The notes under the pieces are model-generated. The model ran no database searches. It was not told where the DNA came from and saw only the letters and a list, made by a program, of their open reading frames with translations. This document shows, piece by piece, positions 11,926-24,000 of a stretch of DNA of 64,000 nucleotides. This DNA is from Nectonema munidae (taxonomy: Eukaryota > Nematomorpha > Nectonematoida > Nectonematidae). The number at the start of each line of letters is the position of its first letter. Within the stretch, counting starts at the first letter, position 1. A program made the translations under genes and the position numbers. Location of the stretch: positions 1-64,000 of the forward strand of contig JAUIRK010000703.1 in NCBI GenBank assembly GCA_030549495.1. The letters are read 5' to 3'.

Positions 11926-13080
11926 GGATCAAGAAAGTATAAATAATGTTGCTCAAGTTTTTTAAGTTTTTAAATTATGCCCTGACTTTGAAATGATGAA
12001 TTCAAATTTGGAATTAAATTATGATGAAATTTGGAATTAAAAAAAGTGTAATTATTTGCAGAAGTAAAGAAATCATGGATAAATTAGCGCGCCTTGATTT
12101 TCTACTCCTTTATAAGCATGTATGTGAAAATATATATAACAAAAAATTAACGAAATCAACACAATTGCTAACATAAAAATGTATTGTCGTTAATTTAATT
12201 TTTTTTAATGTCGTTATTTTTCAACTACTATATAGGCATTCGTTATAAATCTAGCAGCTAACTTTCATTCCGCATAGTTTGATACAAATGGCTTTAATTG
12301 TGCCTTCTCTATGAACGCTATATATCTGTCTTTCTAAAAAAATATTTCAATAAACTTTTAAATCTAAATATTAATATTTTAGTGACATCAATATCTGTCT
12401 GAAGAGTTAAATTCTGTTATATTGAATGCTTTAAGTAATCTGCAAATGTGTAACTTTGATTGACATATGTCATATCTGAATGAAATTTTTTTTAAATTTT
12501 ACAAGACATCATTTTTTCAGCACTTTCGATTTGCCGTAAAACTGACCTAAAATTATAAATATTATTTTTACTTTCAAAGAAAACTTCTGTCCCTACTTTG
12601 AAAATTCGCTCAAAAGTAAATAATCATCATCGATGTTGAAAAATGGCATCGCCCTTGATGAAAAATAAAATTGCTAAATATGTTAAATAAACTAATAACT
12701 TGACATTTTTCCATAAAGAGACTATTTGAAGTATTTGCACCTACAATTGTGTGTTCCTCCTATTAACAAAGTTGTTGCTATAATCAATAGCGTTCTTAAG
12801 CAAATATTTTACTGTGTTATTCACGTTACAAAGAACTTTCAAGAGAAGGAAAAATTGTTTTGAAATAAAACTAATAAATTGAATTTAATAAATGGAATGA
12901 ACATAATTTTTTGACGTATTCTAATCAAAACAAATTTATGCATTACACTTTGAAGTATTTGTGATATTTTATTTTTTTCTGAGGGCGTTAGCTGTTGATT
13001 CTTTAAGAAGTACGATTTTATTGTTGGGGGGGGGGGGGGGTTATTAAATTTTTCATTATTTTCAATCGAATTAATTTCAG
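11926..13080. other. AT-rich sequence ending as the intron upstream of the carrier exon
   Basis: No exon was recognised. The last part must be intron if the acceptor at 13080 is used. It contains 15 consecutive G (13026-13040), then a T-rich tract and TTTCAG. An in-frame TAA at 13072-13074 closes the carrier frame upstream of the acceptor. The missing first exon of the carrier could lie here or upstream of the window's visible signals, but I could not identify it. Confidence 0.4.
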
Positions 13081-13965
13081 AGTTCTGAGCATTTGATTGC
13101 TGGAACACTTGGAGGAATGTTCTCCTGTCTCATTTTGCACCCTTTTGAATTATTGAAAGTGCGTCTTGCTGCAACCTCTGAAAATTCGCATCCGTCCTAT
13201 CAGAAGCAATCTTTGTTTCGCGTCACCAAAATGATATACTTGAATGAGGGCTTCTCCGCTTTCTACAAGGGTGTCGCGCCAAACTTGATTGGATCCAGTT
13301 TAGCTTGGGGCCTCTACTTCATGCTTTACAACGTCCTAAAGTCCGATATTTCCTATCTAAGTTCTGATGATCCTTCCTCCGTCAAAAGAGACAACGTGTA
13401 TTCCTCCTTCGTGTCTGCTTGTGGGGCCGGCGTCATCACATTACTTGCAACGAATCCCTTTTGGGTCGCTAAAACACGCCTATGCTTGCAGACTTCGGAA
13501 AAGAACACCAAAGTCGAGCATTACCGAGGCCTTTTGCACACCCTCACACTCATTTACCAACGCGAAGGCATCAAGGGGCTTTATAAAGGCTTTGTTCCAG
13601 GCCTGCTCAATATATCACATGGCGCTATCTACTTCTCCGTCTACGATTCAATGAAGGCTTCTTACCTCTCCCACGAGAATTTGCCTACTGCAGCCAAAAT
13701 CCCCAATGTGGTTTACATCCTTCTGTCATCTTCTTCTAAGATCATCACCTCTTTTCTTACATACCCCATCATCCTTATCAAACTGCGCCTTCAGAGCCAG
13801 TTTTCAACGTATTCCGGCACGTTGGACGCAGTTTCACGAACCTTCGCCACCGAAGGAATTATAGGCTTTTATAAGGGCCTGCTGCCCCACACCCTTCGTG
13901 TCACTCCCGCCACCGTCATAACCTTCTTAGTCTACGAGAATGTGATTAACTTTCTGAAAAGATGA
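13081..13965 (+). CDS. Mitochondrial carrier, SLC25A32-like (folate/FAD transporter type), last large exon
   Basis: This encodes about 294 residues of a six-helix inner-membrane carrier with three repeats. Their signatures are HPFELLKVRL (near residue 16 of this exon), NPFWVAKTRL (near 126) and YPIILIKLRL (near 228). The Trp in the second signature, the repeat-2 GFVPGLLNISHGA and the C-terminal GLLPHTLRVTPATVITF are characteristic of SLC25A32 and its yeast FLX1 relatives, which move folate or FAD into mitochondria. The exon starts after TTTCAG at 13080, giving SSEHLIAGTLGG, where animal homologues have a short exposed N-terminus and then YE.LIAG. About 20-25 N-terminal residues should come from an upstream exon not found here. 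The frame is intact, GC-richer than its surroundings, and ends at TGA 13963-13965. AATAAA at 14693 is a possible poly(A) signal. A plain internal start at Met 13117 would cut into helix 1, so the spliced model is preferred. Confidence 0.88.
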   Translation, partial: SSEHLIAGTLGGMFSCLILHPFELLKVRLAATSENSHPSYQKQSLFRVTKMIYLNEGFSAFYKGVAPNLIGSSLAWGLYFMLYNVLKSDISYLSSDDPSSVKRDNVYSSFVSACGAGVITLLATNPFWVAKTRLCLQTSEKNTKVEHYRGLLHTLTLIYQREGIKGLYKGFVPGLLNISHGAIYFSVYDSMKASYLSHENLPTAAKIPNVVYILLSSSSKIITSFLTYPIILIKLRLQSQFSTYSGTLDAVSRTFATEGIIGFYKGLLPHTLRVTPATVITFLVYENVINFLKR

Positions 13966-15001
13966 TACTTTGTCTGTTTCTTCCACTACCACATGATTTT
14001 AGGTACAACATTTGTAGAATTCGCGATGATTCCCAGAATCTTCCTTTGTTTTGTAGAGAGAATTCTTTGATGCTTTGCCAATGATTTTTTCACGTCGACT
14101 CCCACTTCCAAAAACGATTCTTATTTATTTCGCGTTCTAACTTTTATGCTGATGAATTTACCGAGTCGATATCAAAATTGAGATTTCGCATCCATTCATT
14201 GCCTACTTTTTGATGAAATCCAGTGATTTTTAACAAATTATTTCGGTACGAAGGATGTTGCTGATTTCTTTTACTATATGTTTAACTTAATTATTTATTA
14301 TTAATTAAAAGATTGTAACGCTATGCTTTAAAGAATAACTCTTTATTTGAATATTTCGACTCCAAATTAACTTAAATAATAAAAATAGATATAGTATATA
14401 AAAATTGGATTTATATTTTATTTCTGAAATAATATTTGAATACGGTGTGGTTATTGTATATCTGTATACGACATACAAAGAGAAGAGATACAAAATGCTT
14501 GGAGCAAAAAGAGAAATTGCAGCCGTTAAAAAAGGACGTACACAATGAGTATAAAAATTGATGAATTTTAATCATTTTGGTTGTTTTTTCTCTGCGATGC
14601 GAAAACGCTACATGAAAAATCTCTAAGCCTTTATTAATCTAACGTTGCATTATTATCGCAACACGAAAACAAAAGCTAAAAAATTTGTTCCCAATAAACT
14701 GTTCCGTTTTTTACGAAATAAATATGATTCTAGGTGTTTGAACGTTTAATTCAAACTAATACAATGTATTCATAAGTAAAATTTACACAAAAAAAAGTTT
14801 GAATAAATTAAATTTTAAGAGTTCGGGTGCTTTAACTTTAATCAAAAAAAATTTCTCAAATTAAATCAAAAAATTTTAACACTTCAAATTACTTATAAAA
14901 ACTTTGAAAAACACTTTATGAGTATTGGTCCAAAAAAATCAAAGACGTAAAGCACAAACGTGTATTTTATTTACTGCTTTCTTGGGTTATAACAAATTTT
15001 G
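13966..15001. other. Carrier 3' UTR and AT-rich flank
   Basis: The first several hundred bases are probably carrier 3' UTR. ATTAAA near 14304 and AATAAA at 14693-14698 are candidate polyadenylation signals. No other feature was recognised. Confidence 0.4.
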
Positions 15002-15330
15002 ATTAAAAAAATTGGGTCAGACTAAACACCCCAAATAATTCTAAAGCACTAGAAAAAAGAGGGTTATATAGAAACCCCGAAACACCCAGAAATAACCGAA
15101 AGCACCTCAAAACCCGTAAATAATTCTAAGGAACTACAAAAAAGATCTTAAAGATTCCTTAAAACACTCCAAGCATCCCAAAACATTACAAAACACCGCA
15201 AAAATCCCTAATCACCTCAAAAAATTGCAAAAAACGATAAATATTCCTAAAGCACTAGAAAAAATATCCTAAAAACTTCTTAAAACTTTCAAATTTTTTT
15301 GGGGTTTTTAGTCTAACCATCTTTTTTAAT
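15002..15330. mobile_element. TIR element filled with degenerate CACC/AAA repeats
   Basis: The left arm starts ATTAAAAAAATTGGGTCAGA and continues CTAAACACCCCAAA. The right arm, reverse-complemented, reads ATTAAAAAAGATGGTTAGAC followed by TAAAAACCCCAAA. Between the arms are irregular units such as AAAACACC, AAAGCACC and AAATAATTCTAAAGCACTAG. No coding capacity is seen. The superfamily is unknown, and no clear target duplication was identified. Confidence 0.6.
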
Positions 15331-15689
15331 AATGCTTTAAAATTATTTGCCGTGTTTTGGGGTGTTTATTTGAATTTTGAACAAATAAATATAATAATAT
15401 ATCTAGTCATAGATATATTATTAAAATATGTTAAATAATTTATAAACTCACGATCTATGCATGATAATACTATATGCGTGGACAATAAACCCTTGATTTT
15501 GAAAACAAAAATCAGTTGTATGATTTTTCGCCTGACCTTTAGAAAAATTTACTTTTTCTCTCTCTCTTTTGAAAGTTGGGTTAGTATGTTTTAGCTGTCT
15601 TTTCTATATTTTTCAGATGGGAATTCATAACCAGTTTTGGTCAGGCTAAAAGCCTAATTGATAGATTTTCTTTTGATAAAATTCATTTT

Positions 15690-16770
15690 TCTCAACAGGA
15701 CATTGACTGAAATCATTGAAGTTCCAGAAGATTCTTCAGTGGGGCATAAAGTATCAATCCTGGTTTATCTGATGAAGAGTCTGGCGATGAAGAAGATTGT
15801 GATATAAATCATTTATCGTCAAATCAATTATGTGCACAAGCAAAAGTAGTTCAATTTTCGGCGCTTCAAGAAGCAAAAAACTTACAAACTCCAGTTCAAT
15901 TATTATTTTCAATGATGATGGATGATATGGTTGAGAAGATTTGCACGCTTACAAACAAGTACGCTCTTGAAAAGAATTTACTCTTGAATGCTTCAAAAGA
16001 AGAGATTTTCAAGTTTATGGGTACGTATGTAATTTTACGTAGATATAGATCATATTGGACAAGGTTTCAGAGGCAATGCGACGTAAAAGATTTGAGGAAA
16101 TGAAAAATAATCTCAACTTTTGCGGTAATACTCAGATTGATATTCATCTTTTGAAGTTCTGCTCCTATTTCCGAGTTTTATTCTGTTGATGAAGTTGTAA
16201 TCATCCTTCAAAACAATATCTTCCGGAAAAGCACATAAAGTTTGGTTATAGACAGTGCAGTGGTCTGATTGTGTTCGGTATGGGTATTCTTGCCAGTTTG
16301 ATGTATATCAAGGAAAAGGCGAACCTGTAAATGAATATCATAGCGAACTAGGATTAGGAGCGTCAGTTGTTTTAAAATTTGCTCAAAATACAACTAAGTT
16401 TTTACCTAATGCATACTCCTATCTCTCAGACAATTATTTCAGGAATTTAAAATTGCTTGAGAAAATGATAGAAAACAAAATCAAATACACAGGGAGACCG
16501 TTAGGGAAAGCAGAACGATCAGCTTGCTTTCAGAAAATTAATACTGGAGGAATATTTGCCAAACCTTGATTACAATCCTACAAAGCCTGGCAAGTCATTA
16601 GCCACACAACTCCTTGCGATGATGACTTGAGATTTGACAACAAAAACCACATTACTGCTCATGTAGGAAGATAACAAAAGTATACGCTGTTGACAGTGTA
16701 AGTCGCAAACAAATAAAAAGTACGAAAGGTGTGGAGTTGGTCTCTCTGCATATAAAATGTTTTAAAATTT
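15690..16770 (+). mobile_element. piggyBac-type transposase relic 1
   Basis: The N-terminal part reads RTLTEIIEVPEDSS; then, after a frameshift near 15755, GLSDEESGDEEDCDINHL, the acidic leader usual in piggyBac proteins. The core follows in pieces: MGTYVILRRYRSYW at about 16016-16057 and YSCQFDVYQGKGEP at 16281-16327. LGLGASVVLKF lies around 16350, and LSDNYFRNLKLLEKMIENKI, the catalytic-Asp region, at 16422-16481. Downstream, VDSVSRKQIKSTKGVELVS suggests the C-terminal part to about 16750. Stops and frameshifts rule out activity. TTAA-bounded inverted ends were not identified. Confidence 0.82.
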
Positions 16771-17210
16771 ATCATCATACAAATCAAACTATATTTTTCC
16801 CTCATCCCATTTTGTGAAGTCCATATTTTTTATCATGTTTGAAAAAAACTGTGTTTGAAATTTTCATTAATCTGTCTAACGTTTTTTTCATCTTTTTTAA
16901 GCTTTAAACATTCTCTGTCTCAATTTTTACCATGAAAAATTAACCTTGGCGAAAAAGTTTACTACTTAAATTTTAAAAACCTTCGTCAAAAAAGTGTTGA
17001 TTTCTCTATCTAGAGTCTATATGCTCCAAATATGCAAAAATATTGAAAAGAATCTCTCAAGATCTTCAAAAAAACAGAGAGCTGATAAAATCTTAAGGCC
17101 CCAATTAGAAAAATCATGCGGTACCAATAGTGTTGCCAAGAAATACAATTTTTTCGTTATCAATTAAAAAAAGGAACAGAAAAGCGGATGAAATGTTTAT
17201 TTCAAAATTT
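16771..17210. other. AT-rich sequence, nothing recognised
   Basis: No exon, RNA gene or repeat end was recognised. Confidence 0.35.
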
Positions 17211-17325
17211 CCCACTCCACCGTTGATTTTGGCTATTCAAAGTTGTTCCTCAATTTGCATAATAGTTGATTGACAAGTGCTCAGCCAATGAGCTTTTAAA
17301 ATTTTGGAAATGCATTGTCGGGGTT
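17211..17325. repeat. Dispersed repeat with octamer and CCAAT motifs, copy A
   Basis: CCCACTCCACCGTTGATTTT, CTCAATTTGCATAATAG, GACAAGTG.CTCAGCCAAT and ATTGTCGGGG occur here in the same order and spacing as at 29171-29308. Both copies hold ATTTGCAT (octamer type) and GCCAAT. The repeat family is not recognised. Confidence 0.6.
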
Positions 17326-17334
17326 TTAAGATTG

Positions 17335-17402
17335 GCATACAATTAGTGTTAGAGTTAGTATTAGACTTAGTGTTAGGGTTGAGGTTAGGTTTAGTGTTAG
17401 CG
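17335..17402 (+). repeat. Degenerate TTAGTG/TTAGGG tract
   Basis: The run contains TTAGTGTTAGAGTTAGTATT, then AGACTTAGTGTTAGGGTTGA and GGTTAGGTTTAGTGTTAG. The 5-6 base periodicity resembles arthropod TTAGG or TTAGGG telomeric DNA but is too degenerate to call a functional telomere repeat. Confidence 0.5.
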
Positions 17403-19050
17403 CAATCAAACATACATAGGAATACATATCAAAATCTTGAAGAATCTGGGTTATTTAGGGTGAGTTTTACCCCTAAACCCCAAGTGGGTTTTATTAGAGT
17501 GGGTAAAACTGCCAGCCTTGATTGGATCCCACAGGATAGAACTGTGTTATTAAATATATAAAGTTTCGTTTAAAAGTTGTAAAGATCAATAAATTTTAAA
17601 GAAGCAGACCAAATTAAATAAATTGATTTAAAAATATACTAACCTTTTAAGAACCAGTGTGGCACAGGTATCCCAATTAATGAAAGTCGCCTTCTTTAAA
17701 CATACAAATGTTCATTGAAAAAGACAGCATATTAGCTTTTTTCCAGTTCTTCCCAAAACATGAATTTCAATATGATTCAGATCGTGGATTTTGTTATGTA
17801 CTCACATTTGGATAAAGTATTTTTCAACGCAGCTAAAAAAATTTACTCTCTTTTTTCCAAACCCTGTTAAAAATCTACGCCATTTTGAATTAAAGAAAAA
17901 TATTTTAGGCATTTTTTTCAAAATGAAGGAAAAATATTTTTCATCCAAAAATTGATGAACAAACCATATAACATTGGATACTCCCTTTTCAGAAGAAATT
18001 GATCAATAAATGTCCCTCAAAATACGCAAATCTTCTATGCTACATCTTTAGTTGGTCGACATCTTGAAACATTTTTCCTTATAAAAATTGTTCACTCGGT
18101 GCATCCCTTGACATCGTAAACATTAACGAGAGATTTCAATTCTCTCGCGCACATTTCTCTTTAACTAGATTGCATAATCCAGATATTTCCTTTTATAAAC
18201 ATGGCTTCTTAAAAATATACATCCCTCTTTTTAGTTAAAAGAAAAGTAGCTCAGGATAAGGACTAAATTAGGGCGCGTCACGACAAAGTCCCTCTTGACA
18301 AAATCGCCTATGTACAAAATTTATTTAGACTTTGTTTATTGAACATACAAAGCATTTATTTGAAACCTAAAATTAAAAGCAATGTCTCTATAAAGGTCAT
18401 TCATCATTGACGTCAACCTTTTTTGCTTAATTTTACCTCCTTTCAACTTTTGACTCTTTATTTAGTTTACAAATTCTTCATTTGCCAACTTATCGACACA
18501 CCCCGTATCTCTGATTGACATCAATTGTGAATGACACCGTGGTTTTCAAGCTTTTCTCTGCTTTTCCAAAATTTTATTTTTGATCAAGTCAATAACCCCT
18601 CCTAAAATTTCTTATCAAGTTGACATCTATATTACTTCATATTGAGTTTAAACTAATCTGATTTTTCCCGTGCCTCTTTGAAGTTTCTATACGTTTGTGT
18701 ATGCAAACATTCTCATGATATAAATGAAAGCCTTACAAAAAAAATTCAGTATGAATCCAACTCCATGATGCAAAACACGCTTAGTAAAACTAGTTGTGAT
18801 ATTCTATTTGTCATATGATTTTGTTCAGTCAAATAAATACTGTAAAGAGTATGATGAAAAAATGTAATGCAAACTTACTGTAAAAATAAAGCTCCGCCTT
18901 CTCACATTGGTATATGAAAACATTTCCGGTCTAAATTTTTAAGTTGATTTCTTTTTAGTATAAAAAGTTAAATCTATTTCTTAGAGAGTATTAAAAAATT
19001 TTTTCCTTACAGTAAACCTTTTAAAAAAACATTTAAACGTAGTAATAATA
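17403..19050. other. AT-rich sequence, nothing recognised
   Basis: No host exon or transposon protein motif was recognised. Confidence 0.35.
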
Positions 19051-19053
19051 ATT

Positions 19054-19402
19054 AGAAAGAAAGAAAGATTTATTTACTAAATTATTGATTTAGTTTTTTT
19101 TGTATATATGTGTACATTATCACTTTTTCTTACTGTTCACAATTCATTTAGATATTTTATTTGTTTGCCAACATTTACTTCTTAAGATACTTTTGATTTT
19201 GAAGTTTGTTGATGTGTATAGTGTTTCTAGAAGCGGTTTAGTTTTTGAAACACTTTCTCTTCACTTGCATTTTATTGTGATGGTTTTATTCTGGTATTAC
19301 ATGCATATCCATCTATATATATTCGATTTTACTTATGTTTTTAACAACTCTTCAATTATGTATAAATATAGTAGTAGTAAATAAATCTTTCTTTCTTTCT
19401 TG
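19054..19402. mobile_element. Segment bounded by two inverted LINE-type tails
   Basis: The left edge reads AGAAAGAAAGAAAGATTTAT and the right edge AAATAAATCTTTCTTTCTTT, so the ends are inverted copies of one LINE 3' tail. The plus-orientation tail matches that at 8376-8395. No RT motif is readable between them. It may be two LINE 3' ends in opposite orientation or a fold-back element. Confidence 0.5.
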
Positions 19403-19554
19403 TTCTTTTTCTCCTATAGTACTATAGCCTTTCAAGTTCATGAGAATAAGAAATTTCAATACGATAATAGTGATAAAAAAATCAAAGTATATTTTTAATT
19501 AAAGTCTTTTTTTGCTACATCTCATAGTTAGTTTTTTGCTTACTTTCCTTTTCC

Positions 19555-20360
19555 TTGTAGAAAGAAATGAATGAGCAAATGAAAGAAAAGTTTTAACAAT
19601 TTATAATAATGGTAATTAGCGTCATATCGCTAAAAAATTGAATATTCCTGTATCAACTTTTCATATAGATGAATATTTGAAGGGGAGAAATGAGATAGGA
19701 GGGGGCAAAAATATTACAAAATGACAGAAGAGCTTAAAAATGATGTGCTTGAATTAATTGTAAAAAATTGTAGAATTACATTAAAAGAAATAAAAACTAA
19801 ATGTAATCACCATCTCAGTAAGAAAACAATTGACTAATCAATCAATTTAAAGAAAGTTCGACAAAAGCTAGGACATGCAAATAATCACACCTGAAAATAA
19901 AAATAAAAGAAAATTATTAGTTGAAAATTTTTTGTATTTTCAAAGTCAAAATAATTCTATAATTTCTATGGATGAAACATTTAAATAAAATTCATATTTC
20001 AAGAAATAAAGGAAGGTAGGTCAGTCAGTTTGTGAAAGATTATTTTATATAAAATAAGGCTTCTTCCTACTATTAAAAAAGAAGATGCTTCAAAATGGGT
20101 TAGGAATGGTGTAAGGCAGTCAGATTTGAAACATGGAAGTAATATTGTTTTTGCTGTTGCTGATAATGCTACTTGCGACTGCGGATTAGGATGCGTTTTT
20201 TCAGAAAGTGAATTTAAACAAAATCAATTACTTCGTTTATCGCCTTTCAGTCCAATGTTTAATTTTCGATTGAATCAAAATGGCCGAAAGTGAAAAATGT
20301 AAAATTAGCGCTATCAATATATTTGAGTGAGATTTTAAATAACACCCAAAAAATTATATA
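19555..20360 (+). mobile_element. IS630/Tc1-like transposase relic
   Basis: A helix-turn-helix region reads RHIAKKLNIPVSTFHIDEYL, then LKNDVLELIVKNCRITLKEI. The catalytic region follows, with SIISMDET at about 19958-19979 (first Asp) and NIVFAVADNATCD at about 20138-20176 (second Asp). LLRLSPFSPMFN precedes the third acidic position, after which WPKVKNVKLALSIYL appears in a shifted frame. Several frameshifts and stops are present and terminal inverted repeats were not found. It differs clearly from the IS630-like family at 42-44 kb and 55-59 kb. Confidence 0.72.
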
Positions 20361-20380
20361 AAATAAAAAGATAAAGCTAC

Positions 20381-20507
20381 CGTGTGTTGTTTTCATCGAT
20401 AAGGCACAATTGCGCCGTGATAAGAAATGAGGCTTGATGCGGAATCGAACACAAGACATTGAGTTATCGAAAGCCAGTACTTAACCAATCTTACCCACGT
20501 CCCTCCC
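20381..20507 (-). repeat. tRNA-derived SINE, copy 1
   Basis: On the minus strand it reads GTGGGTAAGATTGGTTAAGT (A-box-like), then CTTGTGTTCGATTCC (B-box-like), then ATCAAGCCTCATTTC and a GCGCAATTGTGCC palindrome. Three other copies at 30568, 40115 and 61932 share this order. A run of ATT repeats flanks the SINE 5' side here and at the 30.6-kb copy. Confidence 0.8.
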
Positions 20508-20762
20508 TCTATTAGCTCTGATTATTATTATTATCATTGCTTGAAAAAATTTAAACCTCTCTTCAAAATATTACTCCAAACATATGGGTAAAATTTGCGA
20601 AAGCTATTAATTTACAAAAATGGTGTTTTTAAAATTTTTATTATAACTTTTTTCGTTCTCATTTTTAAATTTCTTATTTTGAATTTTACTTTTTCTCATT
20701 TGAACTTGAAAGGGTATAGATTATGACATTAGGCCTATTTGTATGACTTTCTAGTATATATA

Positions 20763-20768
20763 TTTATT
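20763..20768 (-). terminator. Candidate poly(A) signal of the RGS gene
   Basis: AATAAA on minus, about 315 bases downstream of the RGS stop codon. Position and motif are compatible with use; nothing more is known. Confidence 0.35.
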
Positions 20769-21082
20769 AAAATAATGATGTATAAAGACATATAATGTCA
20801 ACATGAAAACAAACACATTCGACTTTGTGCATCAACATCTCATGATGATCAGATCGTGCTTTGATAAATATATGATTTGGTGATAAAAGGGTATTTACAC
20901 AAAAGTGACGCAATATGGAATTTTGATTTCAACACAAATAAAATGGTTTAAAGAAAATGTATTGATGATTGAAATGTGAAGATCGAGATCCCCCTTTACT
21001 GAAATATAAATCCTCATTGACACTGGATTTCGGAAGGAGGAGAGGATTTTTGAAGAAATCTTCTTTGTTGCGGGGCACACTG

Positions 21083-24000
21083 TCATACTTTGGAGCAGTC
21101 GTTTAGGATCTTTTTGTAGATGGATGAGTTGATGAATCTGGTGTAGGAGTCGCTCTTCATCAAGTTGTACACTTGGCACTGTGCCTCGTCAAATATACTG
21201 ATTTTGGGGTTGTTGATGTTCGAACTGATACTATCTCGTACTTTGTAGTCCAGACTCACCTAAAACAAACGAAATCAGTTAAGTCACTAATTCGTAAAAA
21301 AAACGGTGAGTGTGTATTTATTTTTATCAAAACGCACAGAACCTTATTGTCATTGTAGTTGTTGATATGTTTGTCAGGCATTGAGTAATTTTAGTAGCTA
21401 GAATCAAAAGCTAGGCGTATTTTATTGTGAAAAACTGTGAAATTAGAGCAAATGCTACCAAAAACGATTTAAAAAAAATTAAGTCTTCAAAATCGGAGAC
21501 AGGTTCCATATTATACAACTGCATCAACACTTTTCATGTTTTACACCATGGGAACACTTTTAATTAATGACATGGTTGATATTCTTCATCAGTTGCGATA
21601 GCCATTTTTGAGATTTTGTCTCATCTCCAATAATGGGTGCGTATTCTATGCATATATATTTTTATTATATTTACTGCTTTCAAATGGTGTGGTCTATGGG
21701 CATATGCCTGCTCTGCCTCCTATTCCCTATGTAGGAGATCTATCTGACTTGATTTTAAAGTAAATTCAAAACAAACTTAATATACAGCATATATAATATT
21801 CTAATAAAATTAATTTTATGCATACTTACTAATAAAAAAATGTCAAAAAAACTCAACACTTTTTGTAAATTACACAAAGCAACCAAATCAACTTGTAGCG
21901 GAAAAATGTTGATTCCGAAATCTTAAAATACATATGATGATAAATGGTATATAAGGACAAAATGTTTCAAAGAACAACATGTTTCATTTTAAATCTCCTG
22001 TCATTCATGTTTGATCTTGTGTCATCAATTACGTGATTGACATAAGTCATTTCATACAGCTATAGTTGATTGTAGTATGTGTGCATGCAAGCATATTGCA
22101 AAAGGTATTACAGTAAAAGTTCTCTAAACCGTTCCTCATAAAAGCAACGACTTCTTTAAAGCGGATGTTTTAGAAAGTCCTGACCCCTCGATACTAAGTT
22201 TAATGTAAGTTATTCTCGTTCTTTAAACCGTACAACGCCCACTTCATCTTCATTTTCAGTCAAATTTTATATATGTATTGCACTTTTTGCAACAGACAAC
22301 TACGATGTCCTACATGAAGTAAATGAGTATAATCTCTTATTCTCGTGCTCAGCTTGAAGACGGTGAGATGCATGAATGAGATGTTGTCATTATATCAATC
22401 ATAGAAGAGTGACAAGAAGGAAAACTTTTGTCCTAGAACTGTTTTTTACAAATTTTTTTGTAAAAAAATTTTTTTTACAAAAATTTAACAAAAAAAAACG
22501 TGAAAACATTATATAAACGATTTTTAGGAGCGTGCTGGATGAATATTTAATAAAATCAATGGAAGAATACAATCAATAGGATATCTTGAAGAGTAAGAAA
22601 GGATGGCCTTCTCTTCTGAATTAATTGGAAATAATTTTATGCGCATACCAAAGAAAAAGTTCATTACTGATTAATAGAAAGATATTCGTGTCTCAGGCAC
22701 ACACAAAGATTTTCTTTATCAGCGGTGATTTCGAAAGAAAATGTCTTGTTTCTATTTTTTTACAGTCATATAACATCTAAACTTTTTCTCACTATGTTAT
22801 AAATTTGATTTTTTTTGCTATCTTTTGAAGGATCATAATGTCAAATTACAACACTTTCATGATAAACACGAAGACCTATTGAATCCTTGGGATGCCAACA
22901 CCATGTGAACTTAATCTCCTGAGAAAAAGTTGGAATGGAAGCATCTTCTTCATAAGTATCTCAAGATAAATAATATTCAGATAAATAGCACTTAGATTCT
23001 GCTTCTGAATTACTTGAGCTATTTGAAGAGAACTCCATAATTAATTTATAGAAAACAATAAAAGAATGGGAAAAAAATAAAAATGAGAGATGGGCTAAAA
23101 TGAATCTGATAATTGCGTACATTGTGCATTGGGAGTGCTAGTTTGTGCTTAGTTGATGTATTATGTATAGTATTGTAGTTAACTCACACACAATCATAAA
23201 TGTCAACATTAAAATTTACTGAGATAAAGTGTCCTTTAGAAATAATTTCCTGAAAATAATTTGCCTCGACTGGGATTTGAACCAAAGAATAATTGAATGA
23301 AAATAATAAGCCTTGCTAGTGTATGTCAGTGCTTCTCAAAATTTAACAGACTTAAAGTTGTAAAAAATTTAACTGCCGCCTTAAACTTTTATTTTTAATA
23401 TAAAATTTAAGAAAATTGTGCGATATAAATCCGAAAGTTTCTTCTTAATAAAAAAATATGATACAATATACACTACTTGACAATAATAACATTTTTTGTT
23501 GTATGAAAGTTTGGATAAATTGTTTAAATAATTGAGTTTTGTATTAATACGTTTATCAAAAGTTATTATTTTTAAGAGAATAAAAAATTTTAAGATTCTT
23601 AGGTGGCGTTAAAAATAATTTCGCAAAACATGGAGAGAATGACTCAAATTTTTCAAAATAAATCAGTCTCTCAATCAATTTGATTGCAACATGAAAAGAC
23701 AATATCTAATATATTTTAAAAACTTAACATTTTTTTCAACAAATACTCAACAGGAAAAAAGAATTGAATTACTCTGAAAACTATAGGCTTTTTACTCAAT
23801 TGACTTTTTGGAAACATTTTTTTCAGTTTTGCAAAGTATATTTCAATAATTTATCAAAAATTCTAAAAAAAAAGGTAAGCTTGCATGAAAACGGAAATCT
23901 AAACATAAAACAAAATTCCATAATATTTGAAAGAGAATTAAGCAAAATTTGGAACAAAAAAACATTAGACAAGTTTTTTTTGCTTTTATCTACCCATAAA

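Noticed and set aside
20895-21179. 94-codon minus frame starting PSVQLDEERLL
   Set aside because: It is a shadow of the RGS last exon in another frame; the RGS frame across the same bases encodes a recognisable domain with a matching acceptor.
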